DNA from: Alphaproteobacteria bacterium
GTDB lineage: Bacteria; Pseudomonadota; Alphaproteobacteria; ATCC43930; CGMCC-115725
Assembly: GCA_030039815.1 (NCBI GenBank)
Contig: JASHUW010000180.1
Coordinates: forward strand, 1-5,468
Direction: 5' to 3'
DNA: 5,468 bases
The translations under genes and the position numbers were made by a program. The first letter of the stretch is position 1. Each line of letters starts with the position of its first letter. Shown here one piece after another: positions 1 to 5,468 of this stretch. The notes under the pieces were generated by a model. That model was not told the origin of the DNA, searched no databases, and worked only from the letters and a program-made list of their open reading frames with translations.

Positions 1-34
1 CCGTTCGCTCTGGTCGCGCTGAGTGATCCCCCAT
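1..34 (-). CDS. Possible start of a downstream gene, 11 codons, leaves window
   Basis: An ATG at 32-34 on the minus strand lies 3 bases after the TAG of the phosphorylase-fusion gene and stays open for 11 codons (MGDHSARPERT) to the window edge. Such tight stop-start spacing is typical of translationally coupled operon genes. No clear Shine-Dalgarno precedes it and the sequence is too short to show a family, so it may simply be non-coding 3' sequence. No T-tract terminator is seen after the upstream stop. Confidence 0.25.
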   Translation of the reverse strand, partial: MGDHSARPERT

Positions 35-37
35 GGT

Positions 38-2950
38 CTAGAGCGGTGGTGGCGGGGGCGCCATTGCTCCCGGCGCCGTAACCGACGCCATGACCGCGGG
101 TGGCGTCAGCGGCGCCGGTTTTCCGGTCGCGACGATCTGGGCCGCGACGCGTTCGAGGAAATCAGCGGGCGGCGGCGCTTCCTTGTCCTTGCCATACCGG
201 CACTCATTGGGAAATCGCCAATGACGATTGACGCAGAACTGGCAGGAACCCTCGGTGCGGCTGAGATAACCGGTGCCGTTGCCCAGATCCGTCCAGCCGA
301 GCTTGCCTTGCTGAAAGAGGTCGTCGAGGACGGATGCCATCATCGCGTTCGCATCGTAGTAGGACGGCCGCAACGCCGCGGCGGCGGCGGGGAATTGCTG
401 TTCCGCCCAGCTCCGCGCCGCGGCCGCTTTCTCCGGGTCTGCGGAGAGCTGCACGACGGTGTAGGCATCCGGCTTTTCGGCGTCGGGCAAGATCAGACGG
501 AAGCCGTTCTCTTCGGTCAGCGCCGCGACGAAGTCGGCGTACGATGCGGTGAAATTCTCCCATTCCGCCGGGCTCAGCCGGTATTGCGGAACGAAATTCG
601 TGCCATAGGAAAAATGCGGCGTGATGACGAGCCGCGTGGTGTGCTGATACCGAAGCCCGTCGACCACGACATCGAAGACCAGGTTACAGGGCTGCATCGG
701 ATCGGTCGTCGATCGCAGCAGCGTGAAGTCATGGTCCTCTGGCCGGTCGGGCAAGGGCTCCGCGCGCATGACATGAGCGCCGAGGAATTGCCGCAACATG
801 TTCCAGCTCGACTGGCTCACGACGAAGAGCACCGCAGGACGCGTCTGGATGAGCTGCTTGATCGCCCAGGCGTTGCGGCCAACGCAGTTGTCGACGATTT
901 CCGTGATGGACTGGGGAGTGCCGCCAAGGAACCCTGGGTTCCAATGCGGTGACGCGCAGGCCACCATGTCCAATTGCGTGACGTCCTCGCCAATCTGCAG
1001 CTTGGCGCCACCATGGCCGGCGGCGTGCAGAGTGTCCTGGAACCGATGCAGCGTCGGCAAGAATTGCGTGTAATAACCTTGCGGTTCCTGAAGGACCTCG
1101 ACCTGCAAGCCTTCCGGCACCGCAACCCGTCCGGCGATCACGTCACCGGCGGCGAACGCGTTGTTCGGCGGAAAGACGTCGAACAGCACCACATAAGGAA
1201 AGTCGCCCAGCTGACCCGGGAGCGTGATCACCGTGTCGGTGGCGTCACCATCGTAACGAACCGCGATCGTCCATTGCGGACTGTCGTCCGGTCGCAACGC
1301 CGCCATGAGGCGCCCGCCGCGCGGAGCGTAGAAGCGCCCTTCGGGCAGAATGAATTTGCGCACGAAGTCGAGACTGAAGCGCTCCTGATAGACCGACCGG
1401 TAGCGGTAGTACCAGGCGTACTTCGTCCAGGCATCGGTATTGTCGAGGCTCGAAAAGCTGGGATACGCCCAGGCCGCGCCGCGCTGGCTGGGGAGAAAAG
1501 CGGTGAGGTTGGGGTTGATGCCGATGGTCATGATCGGGGCCTTGCGGCAGCCGTCCGCGACCTCGGGATCCGGGAATGACGGCGCGCGGGTGCGCCCCAG
1601 CAGCCAGGGGTGTCCGTTGTCGCTGCCGGGGACCACATAGGGCGTGTTCAATTCCAAATCGAATGCCGTATAGGGCCCGTAGGGTTGCGTCCGCTTATCG
1701 TCCGGCCAAAAGAAGGTGCAAGTGCCGCACGAGCGCACCTCGCGGACGAGCTTGACCTCCAGCGGATCGCCAGCGGTGGTCGGCGCCGCGACGCGATCGC
1801 GCGGCGGGTCGTATACCGGCGTTCCTTCACCCGCGATCGCGGCCCACGTCGCGAGCGCGCCGTTGAAGCTGGTGAAGAAGCCGCATTGTTCGTAAACCAC
1901 GGCGGACCATGCGCTGCGGACTGAATCGGTCAGCCGCTGCCCGCTCCCGGTTCGGGTATTGACGATGGGATCCGAGATATTGCGGATGAAGGCGTATCGC
2001 ACGCCGAGACGCTCGGCCTCGCGCGCGATGACGGCATCGTCCATTTCGAGGAAGGAATACGCCACGGCATCGTCATCGGCTCCGATGAAATAGAAATCCG
2101 TGGTCAGGAGCGGCACATCTTTGAGCAAATGGATGAAGGGTGTCCCGAGCTCGCTCGGGCGGATCGGATCATTGAGCAAGTCGTCAAGCGTGTATGGCGA
2201 GGGATCATCCGGGTCACGGATCTGCAACTCCGCGAACAGCGCATTGACGATGTCCGGCGTGAGAAGATCGCGGAGCCGGTAGAGCAGGTTCTGCTCGACC
2301 TCGGCCTTCAGGGCGCTGGCGGGATACCAGGTTTGGCACCGGAACATAGCGCCGTTGTCGGGATCGCCCGCATTCTGCGGCCGCTGCAGGTCAAGCAGCG
2401 CCGCATTGGTCACGACGACATCGCCCAGGCGCACGTTGAGCCGCCCGCCACCGGCGGTTCCGATGGAGTAAATCCGGTCGGCGCCGGTATCTGCGAGGAT
2501 CGCCCGGATCATCGCGCTTAGGCCCTCGATCCACGGCGGGTGGGCGAGGTGCGAATTCGACTTGAACAGCAGCACCCGCCACGGTCGCTGCGAGCGATCC
2601 GTGATTTGCACCATGCGGAAATAGCCCCACAGGGCGCCGGACTTCGGATCGGCGGTAAACCCGGAAGCGGCGCGCGTATAGGGAAACCAGTTCTCTTTCC
2701 ACGACCAGTCGTGGATGGCGCGCCCGGCGCCGGCCTCGCTGCCCGCGAACACATGGTCCATCGCGGACCACTCGGCCGAGGTCCAGGTGACGATGACGAT
2801 GTCGGCCGCGGGTAGCCGATCGCCGGGCGACCGTGGATCGATCCGCAAGCGCAGGGGCGCTGCTTGATTGATTCGCTGCCACTCGACGGAGGGCAGTTCC
2901 GGCCCCTTGGCGACGCTCTCGCTGGGACTGATATCCGTGTACCGAGTCAC
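38..2950 (-). CDS. Nucleoside phosphorylase-like domain fused to a putative Fe-S uracil-DNA-glycosylase-like region
   Basis: This is a 970-residue protein starting at GTG (2948-2950), with AAGGGGA 6 bases upstream, and ending in TAG. Residues about 48-370 read as a PNP_UDP / MTA-SAH nucleosidase fold: a first strand IVIVTWTSAEW with E60, a GTAGG loop (165-169) followed by RLGDVVVTNAA, LLTTDFYF (281-288), then LEMDDAVIARE and RNISD (323-327). D327 matches the catalytic Asp of MTA/SAH nucleosidases. Such enzymes cleave the N-glycosidic bond of nucleosides. Residues about 400-800 carry, in order, CGTC (C408, C411), GINPN (477-481), C665 in ACASPHW, C689, PAVLFVVSQSSW (705-716) and ITPHFSYG (776-783). 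This order resembles family 4/5 uracil-DNA glycosylases, whose four cysteines hold a 4Fe-4S cluster, though the spacing is longer. A further C903, C906, H910, C917 cluster may bind metal. The last 25 or so residues are Pro/Ala-rich and probably disordered. No signal peptide or membrane segment is visible, so it is probably cytosolic. The gene is divergent from the peptidase gene. The phosphorylase call is fairly secure; the glycosylase-like call is tentative. Confidence 0.85.
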   Translation of the reverse strand: MTRYTDISPSESVAKGPELPSVEWQRINQAAPLRLRIDPRSPGDRLPAADIVIVTWTSAEWSAMDHVFAGSEAGAGRAIHDWSWKENWFPYTRAASGFTADPKSGALWGYFRMVQITDRSQRPWRVLLFKSNSHLAHPPWIEGLSAMIRAILADTGADRIYSIGTAGGGRLNVRLGDVVVTNAALLDLQRPQNAGDPDNGAMFRCQTWYPASALKAEVEQNLLYRLRDLLTPDIVNALFAELQIRDPDDPSPYTLDDLLNDPIRPSELGTPFIHLLKDVPLLTTDFYFIGADDDAVAYSFLEMDDAVIAREAERLGVRYAFIRNISDPIVNTRTGSGQRLTDSVRSAWSAVVYEQCGFFTSFNGALATWAAIAGEGTPVYDPPRDRVAAPTTAGDPLEVKLVREVRSCGTCTFFWPDDKRTQPYGPYTAFDLELNTPYVVPGSDNGHPWLLGRTRAPSFPDPEVADGCRKAPIMTIGINPNLTAFLPSQRGAAWAYPSFSSLDNTDAWTKYAWYYRYRSVYQERFSLDFVRKFILPEGRFYAPRGGRLMAALRPDDSPQWTIAVRYDGDATDTVITLPGQLGDFPYVVLFDVFPPNNAFAAGDVIAGRVAVPEGLQVEVLQEPQGYYTQFLPTLHRFQDTLHAAGHGGAKLQIGEDVTQLDMVACASPHWNPGFLGGTPQSITEIVDNCVGRNAWAIKQLIQTRPAVLFVVSQSSWNMLRQFLGAHVMRAEPLPDRPEDHDFTLLRSTTDPMQPCNLVFDVVVDGLRYQHTTRLVITPHFSYGTNFVPQYRLSPAEWENFTASYADFVAALTEENGFRLILPDAEKPDAYTVVQLSADPEKAAAARSWAEQQFPAAAAALRPSYYDANAMMASVLDDLFQQGKLGWTDLGNGTGYLSRTEGSCQFCVNRHWRFPNECRYGKDKEAPPPADFLERVAAQIVATGKPAPLTPPAVMASVTAPGAMAPPPPPL

Positions 2951-2956
2951 GAACGG

Positions 2957-2963
2957 TCCCCTT
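2957..2963 (-). promoter_or_regulatory. Ribosome binding site deciding the GTG start of the phosphorylase-fusion gene
   Basis: AAGGGGA on the minus strand ends 6 bases before the GTG at 2948-2950. It supports GTG as the true start. The next in-frame Met is residue 64, inside the first strand-helix unit of the phosphorylase fold, so a later start would break the domain. Confidence 0.65.
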
Positions 2964-2993
2964 TGCCGCCCTGTTTGCCAGTGTCAAATTCTA

Positions 2994-3022
2994 TTTATAC
3001 GTGTATCATGGCGAATGGTGAG
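2994..3022 (-). promoter_or_regulatory. Putative sigma-70-like promoter of the phosphorylase-fusion gene
   Basis: On the minus strand TATAAA (2994-2999) is a good -10 hexamer in the only AT-rich patch of the spacer. CTCACC (3017-3022), 17 bases upstream, is a weak -35 (3 of 6 matches to TTGACA). Transcription would begin near 2987, giving a leader of about 37 bases before the GTG, a sensible length. A perfect TTGACA also occurs at 2982-2987 on this strand, but no -10 lies at the right distance below it. Confidence 0.4.
2997..3006. repeat. Short palindrome ATAC-GT-GTAT overlapping the putative -10
   Basis: Two 4-base arms (ATAC/GTAT) flank a 2-base centre and overlap the putative -10 of the minus-strand gene. 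The position suits a small operator between divergent genes, but arms this short arise readily by chance and no second copy was found in the spacer. Confidence 0.25.
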
Positions 3023-3104
3023 GGTCGAGTCGGATTTCGACGAGGGTTCTCTTCTTTACGAGCTTGAGGTCAACCGGTGGCGTGCGGGCGTGTTGCGATC
3101 GGTT

Positions 3105-3143
3105 CCGGCAAGCTGCGTCAAGACTTTGCCGGCACCGGCGAAG
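3105..3143 (+). promoter_or_regulatory. Two mutually exclusive hairpins in the leader of the peptidase gene
   Basis: Hairpin A pairs CTTTGCCGG (3124-3132) with CCGGCGAAG (3135-3143), nine pairs including one G-U, across a nominal CA loop; sterically the loop would open to four bases. Its 3' arm takes in the first three bases of the AAGGGGG ribosome site. Hairpin B pairs CCGGCAA (3105-3111) with TTGCCGG (3126-3132), seven perfect pairs over a 14-base loop. Both use 3126-3132, so they cannot form together: B would free the ribosome site that A partly hides. The pairing is directly visible; a regulatory role is inference, and GC-rich DNA makes chance hairpins common. Confidence 0.35.
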
Positions 3144-3147
3144 GGGG
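3141..3147 (+). promoter_or_regulatory. Ribosome binding site of the peptidase gene
   Basis: AAGGGGG ends 3 bases before ATG 3151, and its AAGGG core is 5 bases from it. This decides the start against the upstream TTG at 3064. Its first bases fall in the 3' arm of the leader hairpin. Confidence 0.65.
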
Positions 3148-3150
3148 CGA

Positions 3151-5055
3151 ATGAAGACGATTTACGATGTGACGACCGCGGTCTCGCCGCCGACGCAGCG
3201 ACCGCTGAAGGTCTATGCCTTCGATCCCAGCGCCGGATACTTGATGGGAAACATCACGACCATCTCGTTGAACTACGAGAAGCTCTTGCCCGGGCCGGTC
3301 GGCAAGAAGCTCGCCGTCGTCGACTTCGACGGCAGCAACCGCACCTACTACCAACCGGTCGATCTCGATGATCCGAAAATCCTGATCCAGGGCGGCATCG
3401 ATCCCACGGAGTCGGATCCGCGGTTTCATCAGCAAATGGTCTATGCCGTCGCCGCCGAAACCCTGCAACGCTTCGAAACCGCGCTCGGCCGGAGCATTCA
3501 TTGGCGCATCAGCGAGGGGGAGGGGCGCGGCGCCAAAGCGACAGGCGATGGAATCCCCGTGCTCCTGCTGCTGCCGCACGCGATGTACCAGGCCAATGCC
3601 TTCTACAGCCCGAAGGCCCGCGGCATCCTATTCGGCTATTTCCGCGCCAGCACAACGCGTCCCGGGAACAACTTTCCGGGCCAGACCGTGTTCACGTGTC
3701 TGTCGCACGACATCATCGCGCACGAGACCACGCACGCGATCATCGACGGCATCCGCAAATACTTTACCGAGCCGACCAACATCGATGTCGCCGCGTTCCA
3801 CGAGGCCTTCGCGGATCTCGTGGCCCTGTTCCGCCATTTCTCCCACAAGGAAGTGCTGCTCGATACCCTGCAGAAAACGGGCGGCCAGCTCTATCGGGCC
3901 TACGTCAAGCCCGATGCCCGTATCGATGAACCCGACGATGCGAAGAAAACGCCGGACATCCAAGCGCAGATCCCGGCCGCCAACCCGCTCATTCAACTGG
4001 CGCAGCAGTTCGGGCAAGCCAGCGGGTTGCGCGCGGGACTGCGCAGCGCCCTCGACACGCCCCCCAACTCCGACGACATAAAGGTCAAGACCGAGCCTCA
4101 CGATCGCGGCTCAATCCTGGTGGCGGCCGTTTTCGACGCCTACTTCACGATTTATGTGCGGCGCACGCGGGATCTGTTCAGAATTTACCGCGCCGGCGGC
4201 GGCTCCGCCCACCCGGAAGACCTGCCTGGGCCGCTCGCCGAATTGCTGGCACGGGAGGCCAGCCGAACCGCCAGCGACTTTTTCACGATCTGCGCTCGCT
4301 CGCTCGATTACTGTCCGCCGGTGGATATCACCTTCGGCGATTTCCTGCGCGCGCTGATTACCGCGCATTACGACACGAACCCCGCCGACCCCGAAGGTAT
4401 CCGCGACGCCATCATGCAGGCCTTCCGATTGCGCGGGATCGTCGCGGAAAGCGCCAAATTCTTCTCCGAGGACGCGCTTCGCTGGGACCGGGTGCGACCG
4501 GGCGCCCTCAAGCCGATTACCGAGCTGGTGTTCGGCGATCCCAATGGCCTGACCGAAAAGGAGAAGAACGCCAACGGGGGAATCCTGCGGCAATACGTGA
4601 GAGAGAATGCAGCGGCGCTGGGCTTCAACACCGCGAAAAACGGCGAGGACATCGAAGTGCCCTCGTTCCACCCCACGTTCCGCATCGGCCCCGACGGCGG
4701 GCTTAAAGTCGACATGGTGATCGAGGTTGTGCAAACGAGTCAGGTCCAATTCGATCAGGAAAACGAAAAGGCCGGCTCATTTCCGTTTCGGGGTGGGGTC
4801 ACGCTGATCGTCGCGCAGCAGCCGCTCGACGAGCAAGGCCGCCGTCCGGATCCGCAAATCCGCTACGTGATCCATAACCGCCCGGATGAGAAGCGCCAGC
4901 GGCGCCAGCAGCATTACCTGGCGAGCGGCATGGCGAAGCACGTCCACGGCGCCGGAACCGGGCTAGCCGCCACTTGCGGCAAGGAAGGCGCGCAGGAACC
5001 CGTCAATGAAAGCCGTTTCCAAATCGATTTCGGGCTTATTCACGGAGGGGTTTAA
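3151..5055 (+). CDS. Gluzincin-type zinc metallopeptidase, cytosolic, 634 aa
   Basis: The ATG at 3151 is chosen because AAGGGGG ends 3 bases before it. Reading could extend back to a TTG at 3064, but the added 29 residues are Arg/Cys-rich, have no ribosome site and look non-coding. The core motif is HETTH (residues 191-195) followed 22 residues later by HEAFAD (217-222). In gluzincins such as thermolysin the two His and the later Glu (here E218) bind zinc, and the HExxH Glu is catalytic. PHDRGS (316-321) supplies a candidate transition-state His (H317), assigned by inference. Further blocks include SLDYCPPVDITFGDFLRA (384-401) and a C-terminal region with FHPTF (506-510), then FRGGVTLIV, perhaps a separate beta domain. 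There is no signal peptide, no M4-type propeptide and no membrane segment, unlike secreted thermolysins, so an intracellular substrate is likely. I recognise the fold and catalytic motif but not a named family. The gene directly abuts the MBL-fold gene, which implies co-expression. The substrate is unknown. Confidence 0.9.
   Translation: MKTIYDVTTAVSPPTQRPLKVYAFDPSAGYLMGNITTISLNYEKLLPGPVGKKLAVVDFDGSNRTYYQPVDLDDPKILIQGGIDPTESDPRFHQQMVYAVAAETLQRFETALGRSIHWRISEGEGRGAKATGDGIPVLLLLPHAMYQANAFYSPKARGILFGYFRASTTRPGNNFPGQTVFTCLSHDIIAHETTHAIIDGIRKYFTEPTNIDVAAFHEAFADLVALFRHFSHKEVLLDTLQKTGGQLYRAYVKPDARIDEPDDAKKTPDIQAQIPAANPLIQLAQQFGQASGLRAGLRSALDTPPNSDDIKVKTEPHDRGSILVAAVFDAYFTIYVRRTRDLFRIYRAGGGSAHPEDLPGPLAELLAREASRTASDFFTICARSLDYCPPVDITFGDFLRALITAHYDTNPADPEGIRDAIMQAFRLRGIVAESAKFFSEDALRWDRVRPGALKPITELVFGDPNGLTEKEKNANGGILRQYVRENAAALGFNTAKNGEDIEVPSFHPTFRIGPDGGLKVDMVIEVVQTSQVQFDQENEKAGSFPFRGGVTLIVAQQPLDEQGRRPDPQIRYVIHNRPDEKRQRRQQHYLASGMAKHVHGAGTGLAATCGKEGAQEPVNESRFQIDFGLIHGGV
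5044..5050 (+). promoter_or_regulatory. Ribosome binding site of the MBL-fold gene, inside the end of the peptidase gene
   Basis: GGAGGGG sits within the last codons of the peptidase gene, 5 bases before ATG 5056. It matches the anti-Shine-Dalgarno core well and implies re-initiation or coupled translation of the two proteins. Confidence 0.75.
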
Positions 5056-5468
5056 ATGGTGGCCGCCGCAAGAACCAAGCGGCCAGCAAGGGGTGCCGCT
5101 GCGAGGACCGGGACCGCTTCAAAGAAACCGGCCTCGCCGCGCGGGCAGCGCGGCGGCGCGCAAGCCCGTACCCCTGGGCGCCGTCCCGCCGGCCCGGTTG
5201 GCGGCACCCCGACTTCCAACGCGCCCGCAAGTGGACAGCCGGCGGTCGCGGATTTAGGTCCAAGCGGCATTCGGGTGAGAATGTATCGCGTCGGCTTCGG
5301 CGATTTCTTCCTGCTCAGCCTCAAGACGGCGGATGGTCCGAAGCACATCCTGATCGATTGCGGCGTGCATGCCTGCGACATCAACGCCATCGACGACGCC
5401 GTTGCCCACATGGCGGAGGCAACGGGGCGCAATCTTTCGCTGGTGATCATGACTCATCGCCATGCCGA
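5056..5468 (+). CDS. Metallo-beta-lactamase-fold hydrolase, N-terminal part, cut by window end
   Basis: The frame opens at ATG 5056, immediately after the TAA of the peptidase gene, and is still open at the window end (137 complete codons). GGAGG at 5044-5048, inside the last peptidase codons, gives a strong ribosome site 7 bases from the ATG. Residues 1 to about 70 are rich in Ala, Arg, Lys, Pro and Gly with no hydrophobic core: a basic, probably disordered tail. The MBL fold then begins with RVRMYRVGFGDFFLLSL, followed by HILIDCG (the conserved strand ending in D-C-G) and LVIMTHRHA (129-137). The next partial codon is GA-, which fits the Asp of the THxHxDH dinuclear metal motif. This family includes hydrolases of phosphoesters, lactams, thioesters and nucleic acids, so the substrate cannot be told from this part. 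A shorter form could start at the internal ATG at 5281 (residue 76), but no good ribosome site precedes it. Confidence 0.88.
   Translation, partial: MVAAARTKRPARGAAARTGTASKKPASPRGQRGGAQARTPGRRPAGPVGGTPTSNAPASGQPAVADLGPSGIRVRMYRVGFGDFFLLSLKTADGPKHILIDCGVHACDINAIDDAVAHMAEATGRNLSLVIMTHRHA

Larger units (their letters stand above)
2951..3150. other. Divergent intergenic region, 200 bases
   Basis: This spacer separates the two divergent start codons. It contains a single AT-rich patch (about 2985-3010), the ribosome sites of both genes, the short palindrome and the paired hairpins. I found no convincing -35/-10 pair for the plus-strand operon and no small gene with a credible ribosome site. Confidence 0.7.

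Noticed and set aside
23..952. Plus-strand open frame of 309 residues antisense to the end of the fusion gene
   Set aside because: It is Arg/Gly-rich with no recognisable fold or ribosome site and lies opposite a frame with clear motifs. Long antisense frames are expected in GC-rich coding DNA.
974..1579. Plus-strand open frame of 201 residues antisense to the fusion gene
   Set aside because: Its composition is typical of a shadow frame, and the opposite strand carries the ordered cysteine and GINPN motifs.
2975..3003. Plus-strand promoter TTGCCA with a hexamer 17 bases downstream
   Set aside because: The downstream hexamer TACGTG matches the -10 consensus at only two positions, too weak to list as the operon promoter.
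3064..3150. TTG-initiated N-terminal extension of the peptidase (29 residues)
   Set aside because: The extension is Arg/Cys-rich and has no Shine-Dalgarno, while the ATG at 3151 has a good one. The region also holds the leader hairpins.
2868..3371. Plus-strand open frame spanning the divergent spacer
   Set aside because: It overlaps both real genes, has no ribosome site, and its 3' half is an out-of-frame reading of the peptidase gene.
4111..4749. Minus-strand open frame of 212 residues opposite the peptidase gene
   Set aside because: It is a shadow of the coding frame, with no ribosome site, domain or plausible operon context.
5056..5265. Signal peptide or membrane anchor on the MBL protein
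   Set aside because: The N-terminal tail is basic and low in hydrophobic residues, with no stretch long enough for export or membrane insertion.

Overview
The window comes from a GC-rich bacterium. The evidence is strong G/C bias at third codon positions, leader-poor Shine-Dalgarno-led genes and one GTG start. The composition would fit a proteobacterium or another high-GC lineage, but nothing here fixes the taxon. No rRNA, tRNA, CRISPR array, transposase or phage structural gene is visible. Three protein genes account for almost all of the DNA.

Layout: (1) Bases 38-2950, minus strand: a 970-residue two-part protein. Its N-terminal third reads as a nucleoside phosphorylase / MTA-SAH nucleosidase fold (PNP_UDP family). 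Its C-terminal part carries an ordered set of landmarks (CxxC, GINPN, two later cysteines, a PxxLFVxSQ strand and a TPH motif) resembling iron-sulfur uracil-DNA-glycosylase-superfamily proteins, followed by a separate C-terminal Cys/His cluster. (2) Bases 2951-3150: a 200-base divergent intergenic region. It holds a plausible promoter for the minus-strand gene, a short palindrome over its -10, and two competing hairpins just before the plus-strand start codon. (3) Bases 3151-5055, plus strand: a 634-residue cytosolic zinc metallopeptidase of gluzincin type (HETTH, then HEAFAD 22 residues later). (4) Bases 5056 to the window end, plus strand: the first 137 codons of a metallo-beta-lactamase-fold protein with a long basic, low-complexity N-terminal tail, cut by the window just inside its THRHA(D) metal motif. 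A possible fourth gene starts at base 34 on the minus strand and leaves the window after 11 codons.

How they may work together: the peptidase and MBL genes abut (TAA directly followed by ATG) and are almost certainly one operon. The PNP/UDG-like gene is transcribed divergently from the same spacer. A base-releasing (N-glycosidic-bond) enzyme, a peptidase and an MBL-fold hydrolase side by side resemble the effector and protease pieces of bacterial conflict or stress-response islands. No NTPase sensor or other hallmark gene lies in the window, so a defence role is a hypothesis. The most unusual object is the fusion of two putative base-releasing folds in one polypeptide. All family calls come from reading motifs; no database search was possible.
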